Positions 11,004 through 21,533 of a stretch of 64,000 nucleotides of DNA are shown piece by piece. This DNA is from Chlorops oryzae (lineage: Eukaryota; Arthropoda; Insecta; Diptera; Chloropidae), in assembly GCA_020466095.1 (NCBI GenBank), contig CM035807.1:36460039-36524038 (forward strand), given 5' to 3'. Made by a program: the position numbers and the translations under genes. The first letter of the stretch is position 1. The number at the start of each line of letters is the position of its first letter. A model generated the notes under the pieces. It had not been told where the DNA came from. It did no database searches and worked only from the letters and a program-made list of their open reading frames with translations.

Positions 11004-11273
11004 ATGAGTTCGACCGAAGAGGACAGCGTTGAGGAGAACGTAGAGGACGTTCAAGGCGACATTAATTTATTTTTAATCGAGAAAATTAAACATAACATAA
11101 ACACAGCTCTCCTAGCTGATCGTCTACTCGGTGGGTGCATTCCATGCACCCTTGCAAGCCACGCACAGCTTAGCTGCTTAAAATCTTCGTTTCCGCACCG
11201 TCAATATTACACGTGTTTCTTCACACATCAGCAAAGCCTAGTTTTCGGTATCCGAGGCCCGCAATGAACTAAT
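11004..11273 (+). CDS. Short ORF inside the Harbinger derivative, unknown
   Basis: An ATG at 11004 opens 87 codons starting MSSTEEDSVEENVEDVQGD, with an acidic head and then a basic, Cys/His-containing tail. It ends before AATAAATAATAAAA and a run of 14 A at about 11355. Harbinger elements carry a second gene for a Myb/SANT-like protein, and position and orientation (convergent with the transposase) would suit a truncated version, but no domain is visible. Treat as element-borne and probably non-functional. Confidence 0.35.
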
Positions 11274-11419
11274 TGTCAAATTAGGTGTAAGATTTAAAAA
11301 CTTATTGCTAGACTCCTATCTTAGAGGAGTGATCCAATAAATAATAAAACGTTAAAAAAAAAAAAAATTAAAGAGCACAAAATATTGTTAGAAAAATGTC
11401 AGCTTCCAGTATTGCGAAT

Positions 11420-11707
11420 TCAAAAAGAAGAAAAGAAAACTGTGATCTGATGTACTCCAATGGTATTACCAATTCCTACTTGAAATCCAGGGTCCCCAAC
11501 AAATCTTAAATAAATTCGCATTTTATTAAGTTTGCTTAATCCTCCACCTCGGGTTTCATTTACATCATCGAGAAAATTCTGAGCTAGCCACTCTACGTTT
11601 TTACTTTCGAACCGGTATAGTCTTTGAATGTTGTCATTTTCAAGAATGGATGAACGTTGTTTATATATTTTTTGCTTTTCACTTAAGAAATATTCAGCCA
11701 TTTTCAC
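11420..11707 (-). pseudogene. Harbinger (HARBI1-like) transposase, N-terminal fragment
   Basis: 95 codons on the minus strand. The stretch LSKLNKMRIYLRFVGDPGFQ followed by VGIGNTIGVHQITV is the helix-turn-helix region at the start of HARBI1-type transposases (pattern L-x4-LRF-x5-F-x3-G-x6-S/H-x-TV). The DDE catalytic domain that should follow is absent: the frame ends after VFFSSF. This supports the superfamily assignment of the enclosing element and shows it cannot transpose itself. Confidence 0.7.
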
Positions 11708-12394
11708 TGATTGCGTTTTTTAGTTAAACTAAGTAAAAGCCTACCAGTCTCACCAAAATAGGAGTTTGATCCCAAGGAATCGAGCTGACGGTGGTTTTTA
11801 TGCATACAAGTGTTAGCTCGGACTCAGAGAGAGCTTTATATATAATATTAAGCAATTGCTCAGCACTAAGATCAATCTCAAAATATGAGATTGAGCTCAT
11901 GAGTAATTGCTTTGTTATGCATGCGAAAGTGAGCAATTGCTCAAAAACTTGAGAAAAAGGTTAGAACTCATTATTATGCATACGACCCCATGAGTTTAGC
12001 TGTTTTATATTGCAACACTTTCATTTTTGGTGCTAAAATCAGATTTCAATTTAAATACCTACTAAAATCAGTTAAATGCAATAGTCTGAAAGCAGCATTA
12101 CTCTTTAGATACATTGAAATTCAAGAAAAACTAAGGCGGATTAGGTTTGCTCCTTGTGCTGACCCATAAAAACAAATAAGCAATTAATCATTTTTCGGCA
12201 TGTTTCCACCTGCAATTGGAAGTTGATAACGCGTTATAAGTATATATTTTTTATCAATTTATCATTTAAGAACAATTAAATCGGTCCACGAACATGTCCC
12301 GCTCCCATATAACTGCTACTTGAATCAACAAACCGCATTTTATGTAATAATGTAAATAAAGTAAAATTAAATGGAGATGCATGGCTTTTGGATT

Positions 12395-12596
12395 AGGTTA
12401 GGCTAGTGTGGCTGCCACCAAGGGTGACACATTTTGGCCCGTTGTGATACTACGTAGGTATAGTGGGAAAGCAGAAGAAAAACAGATACAGGAGAAACGG
12501 CACAACTAACATTCACAACCTCAGCTGGGAGTCGAACCCAGGGCCTATTGCTTCGTAAATTGGCATCTCAGCCAACTACGGCACATAAGCCGACTG
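12395..12596 (-). repeat. tRNA-derived SINE, copy 1
   Basis: Read on the minus strand, the head contains an A-box-like TGCCGTAGTTGGC at about 12580 and a perfect RNA polymerase III B box GGTTCGACTCC at about 12527-12539. A conserved body follows, ending near GGTTAGGCTAGTGTGGCTGC at the low-coordinate side. The body (TGTCACCCTTG...GCCACA) recurs in the copy at 29.5 kb. It is not a working tRNA: the anticodon arm does not fold properly and there is a long unrelated tail. Confidence 0.75.
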
Positions 12597-12696
12597 GCTT
12601 TTTCAATAAGTTCTTAAATATTTATATTCCTCCTTATTAAGAAAATCGAAGTCGATGATGACTCCATTTTTAAAGTCATTATTATTGATCCTGGCT

Positions 12697-13137
12697 CATA
12701 GATGGGCATATTGCACTACATTGAAATTGCACTACAATTTATTTTTTTAGTGGTAGTGGGATAAATATTTAATTACCACTATATGGTTAGTGGTAGTTAA
12801 GTAAAAGAATTGCACTACCACTACATGGGTAGTGGTATTTAAAATCGAAATTGCATTACCACTACTTTTTAGTGGTAATTGAAAAAAAATTGCACTACCA
12901 CTACTTTTTAGTGCGTTTAATTTAAGAAGCATTAACTAGCCTTAGAGTGCAACGGGTAAGTGGTAGTGGAATTTCGATTTTAAATACCACTACCCATGTA
13001 GTGGCAGTGCAATTCTTTTACTTAACTACCACTAACCATATAGTGGTAATTAAATATTAATCCCACTACCACTAAAAAAAATTGTGATAGTGAAATGGTT
13101 AGAGCACTAAAAAACTAGTGCAGTGTGCCCGTCTATG
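12697..13137. mobile_element. Foldback hAT-type element with 8-bp TSD
   Basis: The ends CATAGATGGGCA and TGCCCGTCTATG are inverted, and the 8-bp direct repeat TCCTGGCT lies immediately outside both (12689-12696 and 13138-13145). Almost the whole element is one imperfect palindrome: each arm of about 200 bp is built from repeated TTGCACTACCACTAC / GTAGTGGTA blocks, with a 40-bp centre near 12920-12955. Non-coding. Confidence 0.85.
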
Positions 13138-13404
13138 TCCTGGCTAAATAAAATCAGTCTATTTTTATTAAAATCTTCATTTTCATTGGAAGGTCTTTAA
13201 CTAAAGTTACTTGAAGCAAAGATTTTTCTCTCGAAGCGTACAATGACGACGGTTAAAAAATAGAGTCGACGACGATTTCGACTCTCGTAATAAGGGGTAT
13301 TATGTTACCTTGAAAAAAGAAGCTCCTAACTGCTATGAAGTTATCGCGTCGGAGAATATTGTGCCAAAAAATACCAAAGGATGCGCAACCGAATGAAGGT
13401 GATA

Positions 13405-14696
13405 TTAGGTGTAGTAAAAAGAAATCCATTATTTTTCCAATAGATGGCGTTATTAATCTGCATCTCGCGTTGTATAAGTCCGATCGTGTTCCGCTAGGGG
13501 GCGTTAGAAAGATGACAGTTCCTACTAAAAAAGCTTTTTTGACACTTTTTTGATTGATTGATTCAGTTTTGTTTGAGAGCTTGTCAAAGATGGACATCAG
13601 CAAAGAGAAAATTCGCTACATTTTACAGCTTTTCTTCGATAAGGGAGAAAACGCAAGCCAGGCGGCTGAAAATGTGAATAGTGTTTATGGACCTGATACT
13701 GTAACAGCCAATCATGCGCAATTTTGGTTTCGTCGATTCCGTTCCGGTAACTTCGATGTCAAGGATGCACCACGCACTGGAAGGCCAATTGTCGAAAATG
13801 TCGATAAAATCATGGAAATTATCGAGTCCGACCGTCATGTTAGCACTGTTTCGATTGCAAAAGAGCTAAAGATTGCACAAAAAACCGTTTGGAACCACTT
13901 GAATAAGGCTGGATACACAAAGAAGCTCGATGTATGGGTGCCACACGAGTTAACGCAAAAAAACCTCATAGACCGAATTTCCATCTGCGAATCGCTGATG
14001 AACCGCAACAAAATCGACCCATTTCTGAAGCGGTTGGTGACTGGTGATGAAAAGTGGGTCACTTACGACAACGTCAAGCGAAAACGGTCGTGGTCGAAAC
14101 ACGGTGAACCGGCGGAAACGGTGGCCAAGCCAGGATTGACGGCCAGGAAGGTTTTGCTGTGTGTTTGGTGGGATTGGCAGGGAATTATCTACTATGAGCT
14201 GCTCCCATACGGCAAAACTCTTAACTCGGAACTCTACTGTCAACAATTGGACCGTCTGAAGGAAGCAATCGCCCATAAGCGGCCAGCTTTGGCCAATAGG
14301 AGAGGAATTGTGTTCCATCAGGACAACGCCAGGCCACACACATCGATAGTGACTCGCCAGAAGCTCCGGGAGTTTGGTTGGGAGGTTCTTCTGCATCCAC
14401 CTTATAGTCCGGACCTGGCACCAAGTGATCACCATCTGTTCCTGTCCATGGCGAACAATTTTGCTGGTGAAACATTCGCTTCAAGAGAGGCTTCTGAAAT
14501 TCGACTGTCTCAATTTTTTGCTAATAGGAACGGGGGCTTCTATGAGAGAGGCATAATGAAATTACCTTTAAAATGGCAACAAGTTATCGAACAAAACGGC
14601 GCATATTTGACCTAAATCGGGTCATTCTAACTATCTTAAATAAAGCCCTCAATTTAATGCAAAAATAATAAAAAAATTTCTTTTTACTACACCTAA
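13405..14696 (+). mobile_element. Full-length mariner transposon, TA-flanked
   Basis: 1292 bp. The ends TTAGGTGTAGTAAAAAGAAA and the inverted right end TTAGGTGTAGTAAAAAGAAA are identical over 21 bp and similar beyond. TA precedes the left end (13403-13404) and follows the right end (14697-14698). Size, TA duplication and a single central transposase are exactly those of mariner. The termini differ from those I know for the mauritiana and mellifera subfamilies; a rosa-like subfamily is possible but unproven. Confidence 0.93.
13590..14615 (+). CDS. Mariner transposase, uninterrupted
   Basis: Catalyses cut-and-paste transposition at TA sites. I chose the ATG at 13590 (MDISKEKIRYIL); the frame is open a little further upstream, but mariner transposases start here, giving 341 aa, within the family's usual 340-350. 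The N-terminal helix-turn-helix region (residues about 1-110, with QFWFRRFRSGNFDVKDAPRTGRP) is followed by WVPHELT. The catalytic triad is D,D34D: TGDEKWV, then HQDNARPH, then exactly 34 residues to SPDLAPSD. The C-terminus has the usual FYERGIMKLP...WQ. No stop or frameshift. Some otherwise conserved positions after the last Asp differ (HHLFLSMANN), so activity is uncertain. Confidence 0.93.
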   Translation: MDISKEKIRYILQLFFDKGENASQAAENVNSVYGPDTVTANHAQFWFRRFRSGNFDVKDAPRTGRPIVENVDKIMEIIESDRHVSTVSIAKELKIAQKTVWNHLNKAGYTKKLDVWVPHELTQKNLIDRISICESLMNRNKIDPFLKRLVTGDEKWVTYDNVKRKRSWSKHGEPAETVAKPGLTARKVLLCVWWDWQGIIYYELLPYGKTLNSELYCQQLDRLKEAIAHKRPALANRRGIVFHQDNARPHTSIVTRQKLREFGWEVLLHPPYSPDLAPSDHHLFLSMANNFAGETFASREASEIRLSQFFANRNGGFYERGIMKLPLKWQQVIEQNGAYLT

Positions 14697-14698
14697 TA

Positions 14699-17600
14699 TT
14701 TCTCAGTTTGCAGAGTTTTACTGACTAACTGATATTTTAGATCAGATTTCTCAAAAAACCACTAACTTCATGCCAATTTCGTTTTCCACCAATCGTGATC
14801 CTAATCCATTTCGAAGTCATAATAATATATGTATGTATGAAATGGGTATGTTTGATTGATTGTTGAGCATCTTTTAGGAGAGCTCAATAAAAGGCTTTCA
14901 ATTGTATAAGTATACTGCTTTATTTTGTATCTTACAGTATTAATAAAAATACTGGCTATCTGCTCCAAGTTCACATCATTACATTAGTTTAGTGAGAGTA
15001 TTATACTATGCGGCATTGCTGTTCACTGCTTTATATGTACTCTTTTAAAACATTTTACACAATCAGTGAACAAATTCGTCTTTTATATTTGCTAACATCA
15101 AAATATTACAAAGAACACATCGAACAAAGTAGGTGTACACAATGAACAATATTTAATTGTGTTTTATGGTAAAGTTATTCATGACACGCATTGTTTTACG
15201 TTTCATTTCCCTTCGGTTTTCATTTTTTCGCACCCAAATAATTTCTGCTAATATACGAAAAAGCATGAGAAGAGTTTTATGTATATTATTTCTAGATGTT
15301 TTTTTTCTTTTTTTTTTTTTGTATCTTTTGGGAAAACCCACTTAATTTTCAACATCAAATATAATTTTAAGGATTTTTCAATTTCCATTGCATTACGATT
15401 TTTTCTAAATATTTCTAATTTATTTTGAATTCAATTATTAATAGATAAACTTGCGAGATCGTATACAATTTTCTAAATTTTCCATAAGTTCTTATTCATT
15501 AACTTAATATAGAAAGTTAAAGTCCTTCGTATATTTTTGAAAAAAAAAAAAAAAAATAAATAAATAAAAGAAAAATCGAAAAAATTTTAAAGAATTTCTA
15601 GCAAAATGGTTCTTCGTTCTCTAAAATTTTTTGTTTTAATATTAATTTGTCTCACGATTTACTTCTAGGTGGCTTTCAAAACGTTTTTTTTTTTTGGTCC
15701 CTGAAGATGAAGAGTTTAGTTTTGACTTTCAATAAGTGTTTCTTTTTTAGTTTTTGTTTTATTGTAAAATAATTTTCTCTTATTAAAGTCATATTCATTA
15801 TTCCTTTTTTTTTTCTTCGTCTAAATGTTATTTTTAGAATATTTATTAAGTGGGCTATTGAAGAGGAAACTCATCATTTTGATCGTTCTTAAAATAATGT
15901 CTTTACTAAACTTAACACATTTTTCGTAATCGAGTGCAAAGCTTTTTCGTTCCATTGTAACGGTATTGTTTCAATCCAATCTGAATGTGAAAATGGAGCA
16001 AATAATGGCAGCGTTTTTTTTTTTTTTTTTTTTTTTTTTGGACGAAAGCACGCCGGATAGCATTTTCATTTTTTAAACGTGTACGGTCCACGAAATCATC
16101 GATTTTTTGAAGATGCAAACCGCAGCCATTATTTACCTTGGGCTATTGTTTATTTTATATATTATTATCTGTTGTTGTTGTGTTTTTGGTGAAAATTTTT
16201 TATTTTTTTTTTTTTACTGAATTTGCGTGTTCGTATAGAATTGCTTATATTTTTGAAAAGTGAGAAGTTATCGCTTGGTGTATGTTATAAGATTACGCGA
16301 GTACTGTATGCATGCATGTATGTATGTATGTAAGTTTGTATTCGAATGAAAAAATTGTGGGAGAACTCAAGGTGTTTGCTGATTAAAAGAATTTTGTTTC
16401 TCTTCTTGTAATGTTTTATTTATAAAATATTGATACATTTTATATTTCTATAAATTATAAAAATGTAGTAAATAACGATAGATTAAATTATAATAAAACA
16501 ATAACATAAATGTGTTCATAAGAAGCAAATTTTTTTTATGATTATATTTCAGTTTTTATGTTTTTACAAAAATCCTTTAGCCTTATTCATTTTCTTTTAC
16601 ATTGTTTTTTCTTGTTTTTGCTTTTTATTTTCCTTAATTTTTTTTGTTTCTTTTTTGCTTTAATTTTTTAACATCTAGATAAAAAGTCAAAGAGCTTCTA
16701 TCCAAAAAAAAAAAGAACATTCACATTAAACAAAAAAAAAAATATTGGAAAATGCTTAACTTGCACACACATATATACATTGTCTTTGTAAGGAGACTTA
16801 TTGAAATTGAATTTTCGCTAAACTTTAAAGTGTTTTCAGTTAAAAACTAAATTTTTTAACTTATGAGATAGAACTAAATTTTAATTTCAATTTTAGTTTT
16901 AATTTTAATTTTATTTTTAATTTTATCTTGGAATATAATAACTGAGAAATGTTTGTAAAATAATGCGTTTTTGATTCCTGTGCAGAGCATTCAGAATGAA
17001 ATAAAAGTTGTAAGAAATATTATTCTTTCAGATTTTTGAGTGATTTACATACAAAAGTCTTAAGAATGTTTTTTACGTTTTTTTTTTTTTTGTGTTTATT
17101 ATAAATACATTTAAGGTAAATATTAAAGAAAAATCACAGCTTTTTTAACATTCCTAAACAATTTATTTTTGATTTTGGTTTGAAAACATTTTTTTTTGTA
17201 TTGTTTTATTTCTTCCCTCGAGTAGAAAATTTGAAGTTAGACGAAATTAGCTGAAATATTATCCAGTAAAAAAGAAGCAGTAAATACATACAGATTTCAA
17301 ATTTTGGATGATTTTTTTTTCGAAATATTGTATCAACTATTTGTTCCAGGTTAGCGATTTTCAAAAAGTTGTTTCTAATGTATTCCAGGAACATTTCAAT
17401 GCCGATTTTTTTTTTTTTACTTTAATTTTAAGTTTTGTAACATAAGTTGGACACTGGGAGTTATACATGCTTTTGGATTGGCGGTAAATAGAAGCGATTG
17501 CATGGGTGGGGTTTTTTTTTATGTAAATTTAAATTGAATAGATATATGCGAAAATTGAGAGATCACTTAATTTTTGATATGTTTGAAAATACAAAAGCCA

Positions 17601-18740
17601 AAATTTCAAAATAGTTATGCCTTGTTTGCAATGGTGCACGAATTTCTGCCAATGAATATTCAACACATGCAAATATATGAAGCCAGCTCCAACGAGCTTG
17701 CGCTTTTGATTGTAATTGGCTTGTTAACATGTGTTGAATATTTGCAATTTCAATATTAGTGGTATTCAAGCGGCTGTGGAAATGAAGTGTGGTAATTTGC
17801 CCTTTTGTATCAACGACCCTGCGAAGAACGAGTGCAAAACTTGTGCGATAACATGGCGCAAATTTTGCCCATCAAATACGATATGTAATATTTGCCCGGT
17901 CGCGGATCTTTTTTTTTTTCCATACAAACAAATTTGCACAAACGAAAAATTTGCAAAATTGCAGACATGCTTGAATCCCACTATTGTGTGCAATTCAGAG
18001 CTCCAGAGTGCCGCAGTCAATTTAAAATCGAAAAAGGTTTTCCGAAATTTTTACATTTAAGTTCTGAAATCTGTATGTTTGTTTGTGTATTTCGGAAAGA
18101 ATTAAGTTCATCCCTTGTTATGCTCGTGAACCATAAACATTTTTATGTCGATAATCAAGATGAAGGTATGCTTTCTCAAAATTAAGACTAATTTTCATTA
18201 CAATAATTATGAAGTTTTCTACTGAAAAAAAAAAAGAATTAAAAAAAAACGAGAAACTTTTTTGCAATTTCGTCATTTCCCCCATGTATGCGTTGTGAAA
18301 TTGAGAAATTAAAACCAAACAATAAAGAAAAGGCAACAGATTATACATTTAATACAATTTAAGCTGTAAGGATTTTCGGATGTACGTCTATTATAAGTTA
18401 TGTGAGTGGCTTTGCTTTTGTTTTTGTTTCACTGTAATTGCTGTCTATTGTAGCGGACTTAATACTATGGTACTGTGATATTCTATTGTATCTTTAGGTT
18501 TTTGAAAAGTTTATATATTAAAATTTTATCCGTAATCTATTGTTTTTTTGTTTTGTAGTAAGGATTTGTTGTGATTTTTTATATTTTTTATAATGGCAAG
18601 GGTTTGTAATTGAAGCGGATGAATTTATTGCATAAGTATATAAGGTCTGTTGCTGCGGTAATGTTGAACAAAAAAAACAAGAAAAAGGACGAAGAAATTA
18701 AAAGAAAATCATGATGTTCCGAGGTCATTAAAACCATGTA
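14699..18740. other. AT-rich non-coding DNA downstream of Eip93F
   Basis: No coding region or RNA gene is supported. There are many T or A runs (15301-15320, 15540-15555, 16015-16040, 17080-17092), a TGTA-type microsatellite at about 16308-16333 and an inverted TATTCAACACATG/CATGTGTTGAATA pair at about 17656-17745 that may mark a small old MITE. Short open frames are chance. Whether any of this is Eip93F 3' UTR cannot be told. Confidence 0.4.
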
Positions 18741-18999
18741 CCCAGCGGCCAAAATGAAGCGATGAACCGCAACACATTTCGTAGGCCATAAGCGGTAATG
18801 CATACGACCTCATATACCATCCTGGTATACTTTTGTTCGAGCGTGGCCGTTTTGTTGAGCGAACGCTTACGACCACCACATAAAGTAAGCTATTGGCAGG
18901 CAGGTCGCCTAAAATCTCGTATACTTTGTAGTTACTAGTATTCAGGTCGCTTACAGTCTCGTATACTTTGTAGGCGGTAGGGACTGTTGGCCGCTGGGG
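18741..18999. repeat. CCCAGCGGCCAA repeat family, copy 1
   Basis: Starts CCCAGCGGCCAAAATG and ends in the inverted GTTGGCCGCTGGG. The inside contains CACCACATAAAGTAAGCTAT and two copies of TCTCGTATACTTTGTAG. The same blocks recur at 23.2 and 25.0 kb in the same orientation. The inverted ends suggest a MITE, but no target duplication was found. Confidence 0.65.
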
Positions 19000-21043
19000 T
19001 TTTTGATCGTCTTGCGACCTCTTTTTAATTGCTTTGTGATATACCGAAATCCATGAATTAAACGTTAGGTCTATTGTCTATGCATTTTATGTATTGTGAT
19101 TTTATAGTAATGCTTCAGAAAAGCATTCTACTGGAGTTGTAGTTGTATTCGTAGTTGTAATTAGTAGTAGTAGAAGTATTTATTCTATTGCTGAGTAATA
19201 TAAATGTTTTAAATGTGAGTAAAAGTGAGCGAAATAACTGTTTTCTATTGTTAATTATTGTATTTAAATTTAAAAAAGGTTTTCTATTGATGAAGTCGAT
19301 TTTCGCGTCGAATTCTTTTATTTTCAAATAAAAAAAAAAAAAAGACAATAACAATCGACTGTCGGCTTTCTTGATTAACTATTGTGACGGCTTTATCGGG
19401 GGCTTCTTCAGTAGAATGATCTGGTTGTTGTTTTTGTTTTTTTATTTTATTAGTTTTTGTTGTTATGGGCTATTTTCAATTGGTTTGTTCACTGTTCTGT
19501 GATTATGCATGGCTTAATTGATTGGTATTTAGTCGATGTTAATTTCTGTGGAGTTGGGCGTTTATTCATTCATTCGGCTTGTAGTTTTATACGGTTGTTT
19601 GTTGTTATAGAAAATTTGTTTCAATATTTAAACGAATCGAATTTTTTGTTGTCGTTTCTCAATTTGAACGTTTCTCGTTTTTGTACGAAATTAAATCTAC
19701 ACTTGCTATGCAAAAAATTAATTAAAAAGGCGACTGTAAACGTATTTCAAATATTGGCGTGCAATTACAAGATATAAAAAAAAAAAATAATAATTCTTAA
19801 TTTATAATTACATTTGGTACTAGAGGTCATTGCAACGATCTTTTCCTGGAGTTGGAGTAAATATTGTAAGATGTATAAAAACCTTTTCGTTTATAAAATA
19901 TAATATTGTTAAGGTATCTGGGTGTACATCAAAAGAAATCTTTTCAATATGTATATAATGTATATTTATATATACAATATATTATCTATATTTGTATCAA
20001 TGAATATATATAAATTTTTTTTAAATATGCGCTTTTCTGATATGACATATTTTTTTGTTTTTTTTTCTTTTCTTTTTGTTCAATTTTACAGATTTGAAAA
20101 AAGTCTATAACAATGTCGAATAATTTAAACAATTGATTTTTTCTTGCTATATAGCTTTTTAAACCGTTTTTGGCTAAACAGAAATTCAGCTTAAAGTAAC
20201 GTACCATTTAGTAAAATAAAACTTAAAATATGCATAGCTTTAAGATTGTGAAATTTTCATACGTGTTATTAACGTGTTTTCATATTTATTTTAGGTTAAA
20301 CAATTGCACTAAATTTTCAACTGATCTGTAATCAGTTACCGTTTTTTATCCACACACACATACGCACGCACACACACACAACACACACAAACACACACAT
20401 TTCTTTGAAGCTTACAAAAATAAGGCAAATATCAAAATACATACAATTAGCCAACCTGCCCTTAGTTTTGCTTCACAAAAATCCACTTTCATTGGGTTTT
20501 TTTTTTTTTTTTTTTTCACCATATGAATTACAATTACAATTTAAATCTCGTTCAATTTGACTAATGTTTTCGCTTTAAAATATACAAATTTCAAAATCAA
20601 GCAAATCGAACGATACAGGAAAGAATTGCTACAACAAAACTAAAAGTAGAATTTCTCGACCCGCTTTCCAGAAGTTTTTACACTTTTATTCATTACATAT
20701 CTATGCGTTTGTAATTATTTTTAATTTATGGTAGTCAATCTTTTGTCTCTCCGAAATTAAAACACATACCTGAGGGATTTCAAAACATACATTTCACAAG
20801 TGGTCAACTCAACTACATACTTGAAGTTCTAAAGATCGGAAAGGACTGGAAAGGATCGGACTGGAACTTTTGGGTTCTTTTGCGTTTGGCTGACAAAAGC
20901 CTTCGTTTCCTCCTTTTATCAACATGAAACGTATTCGTATTCGTCACCCTCTTAACTCAAAAGTTGCGGAAAGACGTCTCCGAGCCACATAAGAAGGTGC
21001 ATTTTTTGTAATGCTATTGCATATATGCTTTTCCTCTGCCTAT
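19000..21043. other. AT-rich non-coding DNA
   Basis: No gene seen. Holds a (CA)n-type microsatellite at about 20350-20400 and poly(T) runs near 20498-20516. Confidence 0.4.
20350..20399. repeat. Interrupted (CA)n microsatellite
   Basis: About 50 bp of CACACA with single-base interruptions (CACGCA, CAACACA). Confidence 0.85.
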
Positions 21044-21046
21044 TTA

Positions 21047-21530
21047 GGGCCAATATTACCAAGCATATTTAAAAAATTTTTAAAATTAAAATTAAAATTT
21101 TTTTAAAAATAAATTTCATTTTCAATATCGTATTTTTTTAAGCATCGAAATTTACGGCAGCACCGTCTACTTTCAGGGCTGTGAGTACATTTGACAGCTG
21201 ATTAGATCGTTATTTTTAAAAACGGATTCTATAAAGAGCCATTCCAACGATTGTTTCGTACTCCTAATTGCTGCGCTGTGACTCCAAAGCTTTTAGTCCT
21301 GTCTATCGTATTGTGTTATTTCCAAAACTGCATTTTTTTGAAAATTATTTCTTTGAATTTTTCCAAACAGCTGGTTTTTGAAAATCGAGCTCAAATTTGA
21401 TGTCATATTTAAACGCAGTGCCGAGGTGATTTAAAATATTTTTAAAATTTTTTTAAAAATTGGAATGGTAAAAACCAAAAGCGGATTTTTATTTTAAAAA
21501 TTTTTTAAATATGCTTGGTAATATTGGCCC
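21047..21530. mobile_element. Harbinger-type MITE with GGGCCAATATTACC ends
   Basis: 484 bp. GGGCCAATATTACCAAGCAT at the left is exactly mirrored at the right and the match runs for about 35 bp into A/T-rich sequence. TTA flanks both ends (21044-21046 and 21531-21533). Non-coding. Confidence 0.8.
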
Positions 21531-21533
21531 TTA

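Larger units (their letters stand above)
10730..11988. mobile_element. PIF/Harbinger deletion derivative nested in the TGCTGC MITE
   Basis: The ends GGGTCGTATGCATAATAATG and its inverted copy form a 22-bp inverted repeat, with CAT directly repeated outside (10727-10729 and 11989-11991), a 3-bp duplication as in this superfamily. It contains a minus-strand Harbinger transposase fragment and a short plus-strand frame that converges on it. At 1259 bp it is well below an autonomous two-gene Harbinger. Confidence 0.8.
10665..12097. mobile_element. MITE with TGCTGC ends, split by a Harbinger insertion
   Basis: The left end TGCTGCTTCCAGACTATTGC (10665) matches the inverted right end TGCTGCTTTCAGACTATTGC (ending 12097), and TTA flanks both sides (10662-10664, 12098-12100). 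Removing the nested element leaves a MITE of only about 170 bp. TTA duplications suggest Harbinger-type mobilisation for this one too. Confidence 0.7.

Noticed and set aside
12520..12596. A tRNA gene
   Set aside because: A- and B-box motifs are present, but the cloverleaf is poor and a SINE body shared with another locus follows, so it is a SINE head.
13950..14435. 161-codon minus-strand frame
   Set aside because: Antisense shadow of the mariner transposase.
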